DNA of 64,000 bases from Pelobates cultripes (GCA_933207985.1 OW240912.1:198003042-198067041), one strand, 5' to 3'; positions 20,835 to 32,852 are shown, counted from the stretch's first letter. Numbers and translations: made by a program. The notes: generated by a model not told the origin, from the letters alone.

Positions 20835-21115
20835 GTTTCCACTATGTCAGCTATCTCTCTTCAAATGGCTTACCCTCATGTTCAAATCATTCCATAAGCT
20901 TGTTCCTCCCTACGTCTAATTCACTCACCTCCTGCTATACTCTAAATCTTTCTCTCCTCTTTGCTCCCTCAACTCCACCTCAGTTACCCAATAACTATAC
21001 GCTCCTTTATAATTCCCTCTTAACCCCCTACCACTGAGAAAAGCTCCCTCTTCATATCCATACACCTCTTTTCTTACGAATTCTTACGAATTCTAAAGGT
21101 TCACCTTTTTACTGA
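20835..21115 (+). mobile_element. L2/CR1-like LINE fragment, copy 1
   Basis: The frame reads LFKWLTLMFKSFHKLVPPYV then HLLLYSKSFSPLCSLNSTSV. This resembles the C-terminus of L2-like reverse transcriptase proteins, where a block ending in LAPPYL is standard. Stops are present. The family is inferred from that block only. Confidence 0.5.
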
Positions 21116-21159
21116 AGCTTTCCCTGTCACCTCCTAACTCTCAGGGTACCTTAAGTTAC

Positions 21160-21656
21160 TGTCCTGGCAGGAATCCAGCCTGTGGGTCTTCTCCCACATT
21201 ATAGGAATAATCCTTCCATTCCCAAATCTCGGCTGTTCAGACGCCGTCCACGGTAGTTCCGACCCCTTTTTATGACACGTGCATGTGCGCTGACGTCGAT
21301 GACGTCACGGCCCGCTGAAACCTTCGAATTAGGATGTTTTGGGGGCGTGGTCATCACTTAAAGAGCCAAACTATAAAAAGTACTCACTTGCAATTAATCA
21401 TTGCCCTGTCGTGGTTCTAGCTTGTCTGTTCCTATAGTGCTTAATCTGGTTTGGTTTATTGATATTTAACTTGGCTGTGATTTTGACTATTCTGTGTTCT
21501 CCTTCCCTTTGACTCGCTTGTTTATTTGCTTACCTATTTTCTGGCTATTCTTGACTATTCTCTGTTCTTTCCGACGTTAGTCCAGCCATTCTAAGGCCGG
21601 TATACGTTCTGCTATTTTTGCATTGTGCGTATTGGATCCCTGTGTCAATCCTGACA
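21160..21656 (+). repeat. Ty3/gypsy-like LTR, copy 1
   Basis: Starts TGTCCTGGCAGG and ends CAATCCTGACA, so it has TG...CA ends and is about 497 bp long. Two overlapping CRE-like motifs, TGACGTCGATGACGTCA (21291-21307), lie upstream of a TATA box (TATAAAA, 21372-21378). The U5-like half contains CCAGCCATTCTAAGGCCGG, as in frog gypsy LTRs. No gag or pol follows that I can identify, so it may be a solo or decayed LTR. Copy 2 is at 36325-36822. Confidence 0.65.
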
Positions 21657-22725
21657 CTAACCCAATTCATTACTTGTACCTTGGCCACCACCCAGGCTTC
21701 TTCTGGTTCTCCAAATGCAACTCTTCCATCCAAATTTGAAGTGATTCTGAGCATATGAGCCAACTGGGTCAATTCTATTCTACAAAAAGCACTCTTCAAC
21801 ACCACCATCACTTCTCTGTAGGTCTCTGACCAAGGAGCCCTCCTTACATCTTATCAACCTCTGTCTATATTCTATACTTTACTTACTGAATACTCATTGT
21901 CTTCGATTTTATCAGCATTCAATGCATAGTGATTGTAAAGCGTTGCTTCTAGATTCTGCCTTCATCATTCTCGCTGTGTACGGCATACTGATTGTTAAGC
22001 AGATGTTTTAACTTTTTATTTTTGTTTAATTATTGGTAATTATTTGTAGACTGTGTAATATTGGGGGCGTTGTTCTATTGTTTAATATTTTATGTTTTTA
22101 TTCAATAATGTTTGGTGAATATTGTCACTCCTGTGTCTTACTTTGTGTTCATACTTTTGATGTAAAATTTGTTAAATTTGGGTGCATTATGTACTGGATC
22201 ATATGCTGAATGATGTGTATGTATATGGCTCTCTTTAAAAAAAGAATTAAAACAAATAATAATACGACTGTATGCCACCAATTGAGGATTGTCAAATGTT
22301 GATATATATGTTGTACATTTGAATTTAATCCCAAAACCTTGAAAGTCAAAGTCATAATGTAGTTAAAAAGGATCAAAAGGAGACAATATCAAACAGCAAA
22401 TATTTTTTTATTTATTTATTTACTTTTAGGATTATGAATAGCAGTTCCTATAGAGCAGACTGCTATAAGAAGCATAGAATTTGGGGTGTACACACACTTG
22501 TAGGTTTCCTGCTCGCATAGGTTCAAAGATAAAAAATGTGGTGTCACAAGGTAAGCATGAGGTATATTATATGGTAGTTTTTTACATAAAGTACTGAACA
22601 GAGCACAGAGATTTTGGGAAACAATGTAATTATTAATGTAACTCTTCCATCAAGACATCAATTTTACCAGACTTTAGGTTACTTACGACTTTGGATGTTC
22701 TCACGCTCTCGATGAGGATATTCAG
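21657..22725. other. No clear feature
   Basis: Possibly internal sequence of the LTR element at first, then AT-rich DNA. A minus-strand frame of 88 codons (21811-21545) overlaps the LTR and has no retroelement motif. Copy 2 has the same content with small indels. Confidence 0.5.
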
Positions 22726-23000
22726 CTTCAGTTAAAAATCCCATAGGAAAGCGTCGATTCACTGCTTTCCTATAGGGAGGACCTAATGCGCTCGCCGTGC
22801 ACGCCCATTAGCTCCTCACGTCAAATGACGTAGAAGGAGGCAGAGCACAGAGGGACATTGGCGCTGGAATTGGGTACATGATTAAAGGGTTTCAAACCAT
22901 TTATTGGCCATGGGACCGCGAGGGAGGGGGGGACCAGAGGGCACTATAGTATAAGGAATACAGATTTATATTCCTAACATTATAGATTCCCTGTAAAGGA
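22726..23000. mobile_element. MITE of the local TTAA group, copy 1
   Basis: Contains CCCATAGGAAAGCG with the inverse CTTTCCTATAGGGAGG. It ends CCTAACATTATAGATTCCCT, close to the right terminus of this MITE group. The left end is weak. Confidence 0.55.
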
Positions 23001-23069
23001 CACATACAGAAAGGGGGATAAAGAAAAAATATTGATACAAGCATTTATATGTATATTTATATCTTTGCA

Positions 23070-23555
23070 CAGTTGTGCTCAAAAGTTTGCAAATGTATTT
23101 TATTGAAGGATAATGATCATATGAATTCATTTATTATTACATAGTTGTTTGGCTCCTTTTTAAATCTTAATGATAACAGATATCACCCAAATGGTACTGA
23201 TCAAAAGTTTACATACCCTTGAATGTTTGGCCCTGTTACAGACACACACTGTTACACACACAGGTTAAAATAGCAATTAAAGGTTAATTTCCTACACCTG
23301 TGGCTTTTTATATCCTGTGGCTTTTTATATTGCAATTAGTGTCCGTGTATAAATGGACAATTAGTATGTTAGCTCTCATGTGGATGCACTGAGGAGGCCT
23401 GATACTGGGCCATGGAGATCGGAAAAGAACAGTCAAAAGACTTGCATAACAAGGTAATGGAATTTTATAAAAATGGAAAAGGATATAAAAAGATATGCAA
23501 AGCCTTGAAAATGCCAGTCAGTACTGTTCAATCACTTATTAAGAAGTGAAAAATT
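23070..23555 (+). pseudogene. Tc1 transposon left half, copy 1, cut by an L1
   Basis: The terminus CAGTTGTGCTCAAAAGTTTG is followed by 5' untranslated sequence. From the ATG near 23412 comes the Tc1 transposase start: KDLHNKVMEFYKNGKG, then KMPVSTVQSLIKK, the paired helix-turn-helix domain. An L1 is inserted directly after it with the 13-bp duplicate gaagtgaaaaatt at 23543-23555. The rest of the transposon is absent from copy 1. Confidence 0.85.
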
Positions 23556-24476
23556 TTGGGGGAAGGAGGGGGAAGCGGAGCCAGCAGAGCGGACGCCATC
23601 TCGCTGAGCTCCAGCAAGAACAGCACAAAAATCGCTATAAAAACGAGAAAATAAGCAACTACACGGCGGCACACAGTGACAACAAGCCTAGATACCCTGC
23701 TACAGAGCCCGATGCCCTTCTTCCACTCCCCACGGACGAAGGGACCGAAACGCAGGTCTGAGGCCTACCACGCGCCCTCCATCCCCAGACTTGAGTACCT
23801 CCTCGGCGGATCTCCAGAGGGAGACCCATTCTGGCAGATCAAACCACCCGCAAATCACAGGCAGTGGGAACAACTGTGGGACGTCGATCCCAGAGATCTG
23901 CAGCAATGTCGAGAGACATCAGAACTTTCCTGCAGCAACAACCGCAACACAAAATGGCGACCGCAAAAAACAAGGAGGTATCCCCTGCACCAAGCCCCGC
24001 AGAACCAGCAGCCCCACCACCACAGCTCACCACTGGGGCAGAGCTCACAGTGACTGCAGCACCCTTGACAATCCAGGGAGGGCCCGAGCTGGCTACATTC
24101 AAACCTTCATGCTAGAAATCAGAAAGTGGCTGGAATCGGACAATGCTGTGATAAAGGAAGAGGTCCAGGCAGTAACTAACATGGTCCGTGCCTCAGAGGA
24201 GGACATTCTGGACATACGCAAGGACATGTCCGCGATGCAAGACACCATAAGGCAAGTCCAAACCTCCCAACAGGCACTCGGCACACAAATGACTGTAATG
24301 GAAGACCGCTACAGATGACAACATATCAAGATTCGCGGCATACCTGATGATATCCCCTTAGAAGAACTACCACACTACCTAAGACGGCTGCTTGCGGCTA
24401 TACTACCCCAGCCACAGGCAAGGAAGATAGCCCTTGGCGGGACATATCGCCTCCCAAAGTCCCCTAAGGCACCCCC
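23556..24476 (+). pseudogene. L1-type ORF1 region, copy 1, cut by assembly gap
   Basis: Starts with the G-rich L1 5' end (GGGGGAAGCGGAGCCAGCAG). ORF1 begins near 23906 (MSRDIRTFLQQQ), shifts frame near 24100, and continues with a charged coiled-coil segment (KEEVQAVTNMVRASEEDILD). A TGA stop follows where an Arg codon is expected (24316-24318), then the RNA-recognition fold start HIKIRGIPDDIP. A 20-bp stretch lost in copy 2 (near 24395) is still present here, so this copy is closer to the ancestor. The gap at 24477 hides the rest. Confidence 0.85.
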
Positions 24477-24576
24477 NNNNNNNNNNNNNNNNNNNNNNNN
24501 NNNNNNNNNNNNNNNNNNNNNNNNNNNNNNNNNNNNNNNNNNNNNNNNNNNNNNNNNNNNNNNNNNNNNNNNNNNN
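24477..24576. other. Assembly gap, 100 N
   Basis: Exactly 100 N at the point where copy 1 of the large block stops. The true length is unknown. This gap is decisive for judging whether the large duplication is real. Confidence 1.
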
Positions 24577-24610
24577 CCCATATCTCTATTGCCCCCTGTT
24601 ACTCAAGTCT

Positions 24611-24866
24611 GAGGGGGCCGGCCACGTTTCATGTTAGAGCCGCCGGACCCTCTCACTAACGCTGAAGGAGAAGGAGGAGGAGCATGTCTCCCTATCATGC
24701 TCCCTGCGGTTCCCACAATTCCCAGCACAGGATGTGGGAACCGCAAAGGAGCATGACAGACACATGCTCCGCCTCCTCCTTCAGCGTTAGTGAGAGGAAT
24801 GCCGCCGGACCGGCGAGGCTGCCACCCGGTCCGGCGGCTCTAACATGCAACGGCCGGCCCCCTCAC
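24611..24866. repeat. GC-rich foldback element
   Basis: GAGGGGGCCGGCCACGTTTC at the left is answered by the inverse at about 24843-24866. The inner arms CTCACTAACGCTGAAGGAG and their inverse (24776-24797) and GCGGTTCCCACA with its inverse pair too. It resembles a palindromic MITE. No coding content. Confidence 0.8.
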
Positions 24867-25369
24867 AGTGTGCCACCGGACCGGCTACCCGGTGGCACCT
24901 TCCTCAAGTCCCCAAATGCCGCCCCCAATCCAGCCCTGCCGCCGGGCCCCCTGAAGGCGGCCCTGGCGGCGGGCCCCCCTCCCGGCCGGGCCCTCGGACC
25001 AGGGCCAGATTAACATAGGGGCTGATGGAGCTGCAGCTCCAGGCCCATGGAATAGGCCCATTTTTTTACTACACACTACTCTTAGGTTTGCCACCTGACT
25101 GGTATTTTCATTGGCACAGATGGTATTTGAGTCTGCCTGGCTGTGCCGGTATTGCAGTAATACCGGCAATACAAATGCAGGTAATTTTCTCAGAATACAT
25201 GGAAATTACTCTGCAATACCAGCACCGGCCAGTAGGGGTCACTGTGTGTGGAGAGAGGCAGGGATAGGAAGTTACAGAATATCCCTGCCTCTCAATACTA
25301 CTCACTGATCCGTGGGGGAGCAGCTACACAGCACAGAGAGTCCAGACAGCAGCTGTACAGCTCAGGTAA

Positions 25370-26530
25370 GACACTGAGACACTAGGGGACACATGATGAC
25401 ACATACACTAGGGGACACTGAGACACTAGGACACAGACACTGGGAACACTGAGACACTTGGGGACACTGGAAAAAATGGGGACACTGAGACACTTGGGGA
25501 CATAGACACCAGGGGACACATGGGAACACAGACACTAGGGGACACTGAGACACTAGGACACATGGGGACACAGACACTGTGAGACCTGGGGACACAGACA
25601 CTTGGGGACACTGGAAAACATGGGGACACTGAGACACTAGGGGACACATGGGGATGCTGAGACACAGGGGGACGCTGTGAGATATAGGGACATTTGGAGA
25701 CATTGGGACACGGAGACACTATGTCCCCCAGCCAGTGTCCCCAAGTCTCACTGTGTCTGTGTCCCATGTCTCTCAGTGTGCCTAGTGTCCCCATGTGTCC
25801 CAATGTCCCCATGTCTATGTCCACAACTGTCCCCATGTCTCCCCAAGTGTCTGTCTCCCAGCCAGTGTCCCCTAGTCTCCCAGTATCCCCTAATCTCCCA
25901 GTGTCCCCTAGTCTCCCAGTGTCTCTGTCCCTAGTGTCTTAGTGTCCCCAAATGTTTCAGTGTCTCCATGTCTCCCAGTGTCTGTGTTCTTAGTGTCTCA
26001 GTGTGCCTGGTGTCCCCATGTCTCCCAGTGTCCCTATATGTCCCAGTGTCCACATGTCTATGTCCACAACTGTCCCCATGTCTCCCAGTGTCCCCAAGTG
26101 TCTGTCTCCCAGCCAGTGTCCCCTAGTTTCCCAGTGTCCCCTAGTCTCTCAGTGTCTGTGTTCCCATGTCTGTGTCTTAGTGTCCCCAAATGTTTCAGTG
26201 TCCCCATGTCTCCCAGTGTCTGTGTCCCTAGTGTCTCAGTGTCCCCATTTCTCCCAGTTTCCCTAAATGTCTCAGTGTCCCCATGTCTCCCAGTGTCCCC
26301 ATATCTCTGTGTCCCCGGGTCTCTCAGTGTCCCCATGTCTCTCAGTGTCCCCAGTATCCTAGTGACATTGGCACACACTGAGACATTGGGACACTGGGAG
26401 AAATGGGGACACAGACACTGGGAGACTAGGGGACTGGGCGAGATGGGGACACTGACACTGTGATACATAGGGACACTGAGACACTGGGTGACTTGCGAGA
26501 CTGAGATACTGGGAGACACTGGGAGCAATC
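25370..26530. repeat. Minisatellite with two orientation switches
   Basis: From 25370 to about 25720 units read GGGGACACTGAGACACT. From about 25722 to 26355 they read the inverse, AGTGTCCCCATGTCTCCC. From 26360 to 26525 they return to GGGACACTGAGACACTGGG. The repeat can fold on itself over hundreds of bases. Long reading frames rich in Ser, Pro, Val and Cys here are artefacts. Confidence 0.9.
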
Positions 26531-26692
26531 CATCTATACAGCAGAATCAAACTGTGAGTAGTTTGTTGGTGATTTTACAGAATGTTACTCCTTGTGATTT
26601 ACACGCATAACTAATTAATTATACAAATGATTAAGGCTGGTATTTTTTTCCAAGAAAGGTGGCAACCTTAACTACTCTTCACATACTCTTGC

Positions 26693-27215
26693 TTAAAGGA
26701 GCACTATAGTGTCAGGAACACAATCATGTATTTCTTACCATATTATGTTAAAACCACCACCCTGGCCCTTTCTTACCTCCCTAAATATAGTAAAATATTA
26801 CTTGTATTCAATTCTGCAGCTGCTGACTCAGAAGTGGTGGTCTGAGCAAATTACAATACTTCCCCATAGGATTGGCTGAGACTGTCAACTAGGCAGATCA
26901 GGGGCAGAGCCAGCACAAGTCCAACATAGCCCTGGCCAATCAGCATCTCCTCATAAAGATAAATTGAATCAATTGCATCTCTATGAGGAAAGTTCAGTGT
27001 CTGCATGCAGAGGGTGGAGACACTGAATGGCAGTGCTGCACACTAGGCAGTACTGCCCCAGGAATCACCTCTAGCAGCCATCTAAGGAGCGGCCAGTGGA
27101 GTTATTTTCTCTGAAAAGACAGTGTTTACTGCAAAAAGGCTGAATGGAATGATTCTACTTACCAGAACAAATACAATAAGCTGTAGTTGTTCTGGTGATA
27201 ATAGTGTCCCCTTAA
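26693..27215. mobile_element. TTAA-type MITE
   Basis: The left end is TTAAAGGAGCACTATAGTGT, the right end AATAGTGTCCCCTTAA. About 520 bp long, flanked by TTAA. It lies between the two inverted hAT termini. Confidence 0.85.
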
Positions 27216-27943
27216 GTTTGGAAGCTTAAGATGGATGTATGGGACCAAAACTTGTGTGCACTGGCTGACATTAAAGTTAGTTTAGGTAATGCAGACGTTG
27301 GTCTCTCTAACACTGTGGCATGTCCCCTTTCTTCTACACTCACTACAGACACCTTTTCTCTGTCTCAGACTATACCAGGAACTTCTGCCTGCTAGTAAGA
27401 AGGTAAGGAGACAAGTGGACCAGCGAGTGCTAGGGGACAGTCCTTAGAAAGAATGGAGTGAGTGCATCATTAGATGCATTTATGTCAAGCTCAAGGTGCT
27501 GCCTGCATTGTATGCCCTTAGTTGGACAGCCTGCAGGATTGGCAGGCAGCCTGACATGCATTCATGCCAGGCTGACCTTCCAATTCTTTGGACAGACATG
27601 CCCCCTTTTTGGACATGTTCACCCCTTTTGGCAGGTCTTGTCACGTGATTCGCGCCAGTGGCACACCCTTTTACCCCACCCATTGACTTCCTGCTTCACT
27701 GGACACTGCTGTTAGGGGCTATGGATTTACTTGAAAGATGAAAGCATAAATTAGAGAGAGATTAGCATAGAGTATGTGTTTTCTTATAGCTGCATCCTAT
27801 GAGTTTCCCTCCAGCACCATCTCCATCAGATACATGACGCTTGGGAGGTATGATTGTTTTAATGTTTTTGGTCGATAAGATTCCGTAATTAGGCCCATCA
27901 TAATTGTCAGCACCAGGCCCACTGTGCTCTTAATCCAGCCCTG
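27216..27943 (-). mobile_element. Partial hAT-like element
   Basis: The right end CTTAATCCAGCCCTG stops at 27943, immediately before the inverted hAT arm. The stretch to about 27720 contains TGCTGGAGGGAAACTCATAG on the minus strand, familiar from frog non-autonomous hAT repeats. The opposite terminus was not located. Short frames (27458-27715) have no recognisable protein. Confidence 0.5.
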
Positions 27944-28141
27944 ATTGCCGGTATTACTGCAATACCGGCACAGCCAGGCAGACTCAAATACCATCTGTGC
28001 CAATGAAAATACCAGTCAGGTGGCAAACCTAAGAGTAGTGTGTAGTAAAAAAAAATCATTTTTTTTTTTTTAAATGGGCCTATTCCATGGGCCTGGGCCT
28101 GGAGCTGCAGCTCCATCAGCCCCTATGTTAATCCGGCCCTG

Positions 28142-28430
28142 CCAGGGAGCTGTAAATATGCATGATGAAGGTCTAAGTCTGATAATTGCCTTGAAAAAAA
28201 TGTACCAGCATAGGTTGTTCTGGCTATCACACACCTGAAAGGGCTGAGCTAGCTGAACAATGAACTTTGATAGTATTCATACTAAGTCCTCTATCCAAAG
28301 CAGCTTGCAAAAAGTCCAAAACCTGTGAGATAGAAGGGGATTGTACCTCCAATTTTAACCATTTATCAAGATTTCCCAAATCTAAAAGTATAAGTATTGG
28401 AATGAAAACAATTTGTGGAACACATTAAAG
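28142..28430 (-). pseudogene. Tyrosine-recombinase fragment, copy 2
   Basis: Only the upstream part of the recombinase is present, because the block starts in the middle of the gene at the PWDLPL segment. The catalytic C-terminus with WSSLKTF is missing on this side and is replaced by the hAT terminus. Confidence 0.65.
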
Positions 28431-28948
28431 TTAAAACCATCGGTTACAGTAAACCCTGTGCCATCAACACTTGCCTCTCAAGAGCCGTGTCTGTAGTCTG
28501 AGCTTGTGAGGTCTGGATGTAGAAATGGACCCTGGGATCTGCCGTTGCTGATTTATCATTAATTTCCTTAGGAGGAGAAACCATGGACATCATGGCCAGA
28601 AAGTAGTAATAGCTGTCACCTTGCATGATTCCCTGGATATTTTTCACATGACTGTGTGAACAAGAGGAATTATAAGGAAAATGCATGCCAGATGGAACGG
28701 CCATCTCACTGAAAGAGCATCCTGGGCTAGGGTTCTGGAATGATAGCTCCTGGACATAAAGTCCATTACTTGTGATTTCTGAATCTTTAGAGTTGTTTTG
28801 ACCAGGGAAATAAGCTCTTCAAAACTTTAGAATACAAAGAGCACATATTCTGAGGTATATCATCTTCGCTAGAAGGTGTAGGTTCCAAATCCAAGGATCT
28901 AGATTAATGTCGAATGTCTTCCTCTGAAAGATCAGGATTCTTCTATAC

Positions 28949-30945
28949 CAGTGGTGCCCAACCTTTTTTGAACCAATATCTACTTTTAAAGTAGCCAGCC
29001 CGTGGAGATCTACCAGTTCACATAGGAAGCCATGTACATTGCCTCTCAGTGCATTTAACATGCACACAATAAACAGAAAACCCATTCAGATATCATAAAA
29101 AGTAGTTTGTGAGTTGCAGAGCTGTGGCAATAAATGTATTTCCCTACCTCAGTGGGACTTCTGGCATTGGGAGGAGGCAGCTGGTTTCTCATTGTCAGGG
29201 CAGTAGGAGCTGGTCGAGAGCCTTAGGCATGCCACAAGGTGAATGTCTGTCATTGTGGACCTGTTCTTCGACTTGATGATTTTGATGTGAGAGAAAGCAG
29301 TCTCACACAAATAAATTGATCCAAAAAGTGCAGTCAAATTCAATGCACTTCTTCTGGGGTTGGGATATTTTTTGTTCCAGCAGCAGTTTCCAGAAGTCTG
29401 CTTTCTTGTCGGGTGTTGCCCTGGATTTGATCTCAATATCAGTAGTGCTGCTACTTTGGAAGCCTTGTAATCCACATCGATAAACTCCCCAAACAGAAAA
29501 ACACAGGTGACTGGCAACAGGCTCAATGGATGTAACAACAACAAAACTAGTAAAGATATATTGGCGCCACAGAAACAACAACCAGTGCAGCACAATTTCA
29601 CCCAAGTGTTATGTCACAAAAAACACTTATACATACAAAATCTCTAAGTATAGGATAAGATGATAGCGCACAAATGATTATTGCAAGTCACAGCAATACG
29701 GATAGATATGGAGAAATTTATTAAAAGAAACATAAAAATGACATAGCATAGACTGTATAACGTGGTATCAGCAAAAAAAATATATAGGAAACTCACGAAT
29801 TAAAGAGCCCTCAAGGTTGGCTCTGGACTCTGTTGGTATTTTCAACACTCTCAGGTTGATGAAGTGTATCTGATTTCCTCTGTGTTTTCCTTCAGGATAC
29901 AGGATCAGAATTATAAGACCAGGAACCAAAATAAATATAAAATACACTTTATTGTAAACACAACAAACAGAAAAGTGATAAAATAATTAAATTTTATGTT
30001 TTATCACTTCTCAACCTCCCCAAAAATTTACCTCTGCTGAGCCATCTTACATCTGTGTGAAGCAGCAGGTCTGTGTGTTTTGCATCTGTCTCCTTCAAGT
30101 GAGCCTTGCATAACCTTCTCTGTAGACTCCTGGCCCGAACAGAGCACACTATTTTCATAGCAACATCCATGACTTCTTTCATATTTAAAATCTTCCCACA
30201 CAATACTTGCTGATGAATAATACAATGATAATTAAGGATGTCCGGGAAATATTCACTTTGTTTGCACAATGCAATGAACCCACTAGTGTGGCCTACCATT
30301 GCTGGAGCACCATCAGTTGTGATGGAGATGAGCTTGAAAAGAGGCAGTGGGCTCTTGTTCACAAACTCCATGAAAGCATTGAAAACCTCTTTGCCTCTTG
30401 TGTGTCCTTTCAGTGGCAAAACTGTGAGTAGCTCTTCTTTGGCACTCATGTCGTCAAAAACCATTCTGATTAAAACACATCCACCATATCAGTCGACTCG
30501 TCGAACTGGAGGGAAAAACACTCACATGCGTCAATGTCCTTCTTCAATTGCTCCTCCACATTCTCTGCCATCACCTCACATCGCTGTGTAACAGAATTCC
30601 GGTATAATTGCATGTCCTTAATAGCGGCAACAATCTCTGTTTATTCTTAAAATCACCAAAGAGTGCATTTGCAGCCTCAACAAACACTTCTTTCACAACT
30701 TCGCCGTCCTTTTTATGTTTAGCAAGAACATGACTGACTCGATATGATGCGATGGTTGCCACCTTACCCTTGGTGTTGGGCCTCGTAAAAATGGATTCCC
30801 GTGCTTCAAGCTGACTCTTCAATTCCAGCACTTTATAAATGCATAGAGCAGTTTTAGCAGGGATATCTGTCTCATAGTTTTTGTGCACTGTTCTGAAATG
30901 CTGCTCCAGATTGTCCTTTTTCGATATGGCCACGCTGAGATTGCA
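28949..30945 (-). pseudogene. hAT transposase, copy 2
   Basis: Same gene as at 13726-15770, with terminus CAGTGGTGCCCAACC at 28949. The pieces are at 30933-30571 (N-terminal part), 30464-29994 (ITTDGAPAMVG, HTDVRWLSRG) and about 29520-29149 (C-terminal dimerisation part). A net 48-bp loss near 29440 removes the segment between KVAAL and IEIKSRAT. The foreign segment near 29595-29990 is shared with copy 1. Confidence 0.9.
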
Positions 30946-31544
30946 AATGAGTCAAATGGACTTTGAATTTGAGTAAACAAAAAATAATCCTTCTCCCACT
31001 CTGAATGAAAATGTTAAGTTTTTTAAAAAATTTTTTTTGATTCTGCGATTTTTATGGGTTGCTAGCGAACGTTAATGGTGACGAGTCCTACACCAATTAA
31101 CCTGTGACCTGGCACACACTGCACTTTCAACATCAGTATGCGCGTGTGGTACGTACGGCATGTGCGTGCAGCGCACTAACTACCGTTCAGAATAAATAGA
31201 TGTAGATGCTTTTAACTCAAAGATATTCCCATATTCTGTGTAATACTGTAGTGTCATCCTTGACAAAACACCCCATTGTGATACTGCAAAACACATTATT
31301 TTCACCAAAGCAAAGTGGTAATATCAGGCAAGGATAGTATGATCATCCAATGTGCATTATTATAAAATTCAGACAGCATCACAGTGCAGTGCAATAACCT
31401 AAGCATTAAGAATCACTGTGAGATATGGGATTTGATATTCAGAGCAGAGACTATCACAGAACAAAGACATTTTAATGTCTAGTTGAGGGCGTGTAAAACG
31501 TCAGTGTAATTAGCACTAATACCCACAGCAAAAACACTCTGCTT

Positions 31545-32216
31545 GAGGCGAACTGCAAAAACAAAACAGAAGTGCCTAGGACAAACACCCCCCCCCACCC
31601 CCACCCCACCCCATAGAACGTAAGGCAAAACTAGCAACATCAGACGAAGATGCCCTCACAACACAAGGGGACAAAAGCAGAGATACCATATGCCCACAAC
31701 GCACCAAGTACGGGCCAGCAGCCATAAAATAAGCGCAATAACAACACCCCATAACACCAAGCCTATCACGACCAAGGGTCGTCATCCACCAACGCCAAAC
31801 AGACACCAAGCTACTACTGAAGGGACGAGATGACCGTCCATAAATAACACATAACCTAGACAACAACCCACAACCTACTTGACTAGATACGAGAGACCCA
31901 GAGCCACCCTTTAACTTCTCGGGACACCACCCAACAAGGTGCCTCCCGTATCAGGACCACACGACCACACAACGACGAAGATAGATAACCATATGACAAA
32001 GACCATTGACAGATAACGGATATATGAAAAACATAAATGATCAAGAAGACGGGCATATCAAGAAATGAATGTACCTTTAACCAAATAATTATCTTCTTTC
32101 TGTATCCATACAATTTCATTGTACCTCATGCAACCCGGCTTTTGCACAAGCCTAAGTATTGTTTCCCAGCTGTATAATATGTCAATGCTAAAAATAAAGA
32201 ATTATAAAAAAAAAAA
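31545..32216 (+). mobile_element. 5'-truncated L1, copy 2, with 15-bp target duplication
   Basis: The duplicates aaaaacactctgctt are at 31530-31544 and 32217-32231. Length and content are the same as in copy 1. The insertion therefore happened before the block was copied, or is shared by two haplotypes. Confidence 0.9.
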
Positions 32217-32558
32217 AAAAACACTCTGCTTTTTAAAGTGAATTAATGTACAAATAGCAGTGAGTGCTAAAGCAACTCTTGTCACTTCAGATGTTGTAGA
32301 CTACAAATGCTCTTACACCCGTAATGCAGGTAATACATCAAGGGAGATGTAGTCCACAACACCTGGAGTGCCAAAGGCTGCTTACCTGTGTAGTGTAACA
32401 AGGGACCTTCCATACACAATAACTAATTATGACCAGGAATGTGTGTACCGTGAGGCAAACAAGGCATTTGCCTTGGGTGGCTGTGTCCAGGGGGCGGCAA
32501 AAAATACCCAGGCAAATACCCTGTTGGCCACCCGGCTGGCGACCTTTGGGCTCCCAGT

Positions 32559-32780
32559 CCAGTGGGGCTGCTGGGCAGGAGGGCGGCCGGATGTGCAGGT
32601 GGGCGGGCGGCGAGGGAGCACTTTCCCCTGAGCTTTCTGCTGAGCTCCGTCGCGCGACCCACAATAATGCCAGGAGCCGGAATATGACGGGGAGCTGAGC
32701 AGAGAGCTCAGGGGAAAGTGCTCCCTCGCCGCCCGCCCACCTGCACGTCCGGCCGCCTTCCTGCCCAGCAGCCCCACTGG
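32559..32780. repeat. GC-rich hairpin, copy 2
   Basis: Same hairpin as at 17384-17605, with no difference noticed. Confidence 0.85.
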
Positions 32781-32852
32781 ACCCCAGGTGAGAAATCCAC
32801 CCAGCTATCCCAAACGTAGAGAGGCTGGGTGGATTTAAATTTAAAAAAATTG

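Larger units (their letters stand above)
12919..24476. repeat. Large near-identical block, copy 1
   Basis: About 11.56 kb that recurs in the same orientation at 28142-39610. The offset falls from 15,223 to 15,154 through small indels. Over the parts I compared, substitutions are far below 1%. Copy 1 begins inside the tyrosine-recombinase fossil and is cut at the right by a 100-N gap. Differences include 48 bp near 14220 that copy 2 lacks and a strongly rearranged polypyrimidine tract. Confidence 0.95.
25000..28141. mobile_element. Pair of inverted hAT termini bracketing 3.1 kb
   Basis: About 190 bp beginning CAGGGCCAGATTAACATAGG at 25000 recur inverted at 27944-28141, ending CCTATGTTAATCCGGCCCTG. 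Such ends are typical of hAT MITEs. The flanking 8-mers differ (cctcggac and ccagggag), so this is not a clean single insertion. It is either two copies in opposite orientation or an element whose flank was rearranged. Inside are an inverted minisatellite (25370-26530), a MITE (26693-27215) and a third hAT end (CTTAATCCAGCCCTG to 27943). Confidence 0.7.

Noticed and set aside
24341..24370. CTGATGATATCCCC as a further hammerhead start
   Set aside because: No GAAA box or GTC follows at usable distance, and the sequence codes for RGIPDDIP in L1 ORF1.
25362..26550. Ser/Pro/Val/Cys-rich frames on both strands
   Set aside because: Produced by the GGGACACTGAGACACT minisatellite and its inverted part.
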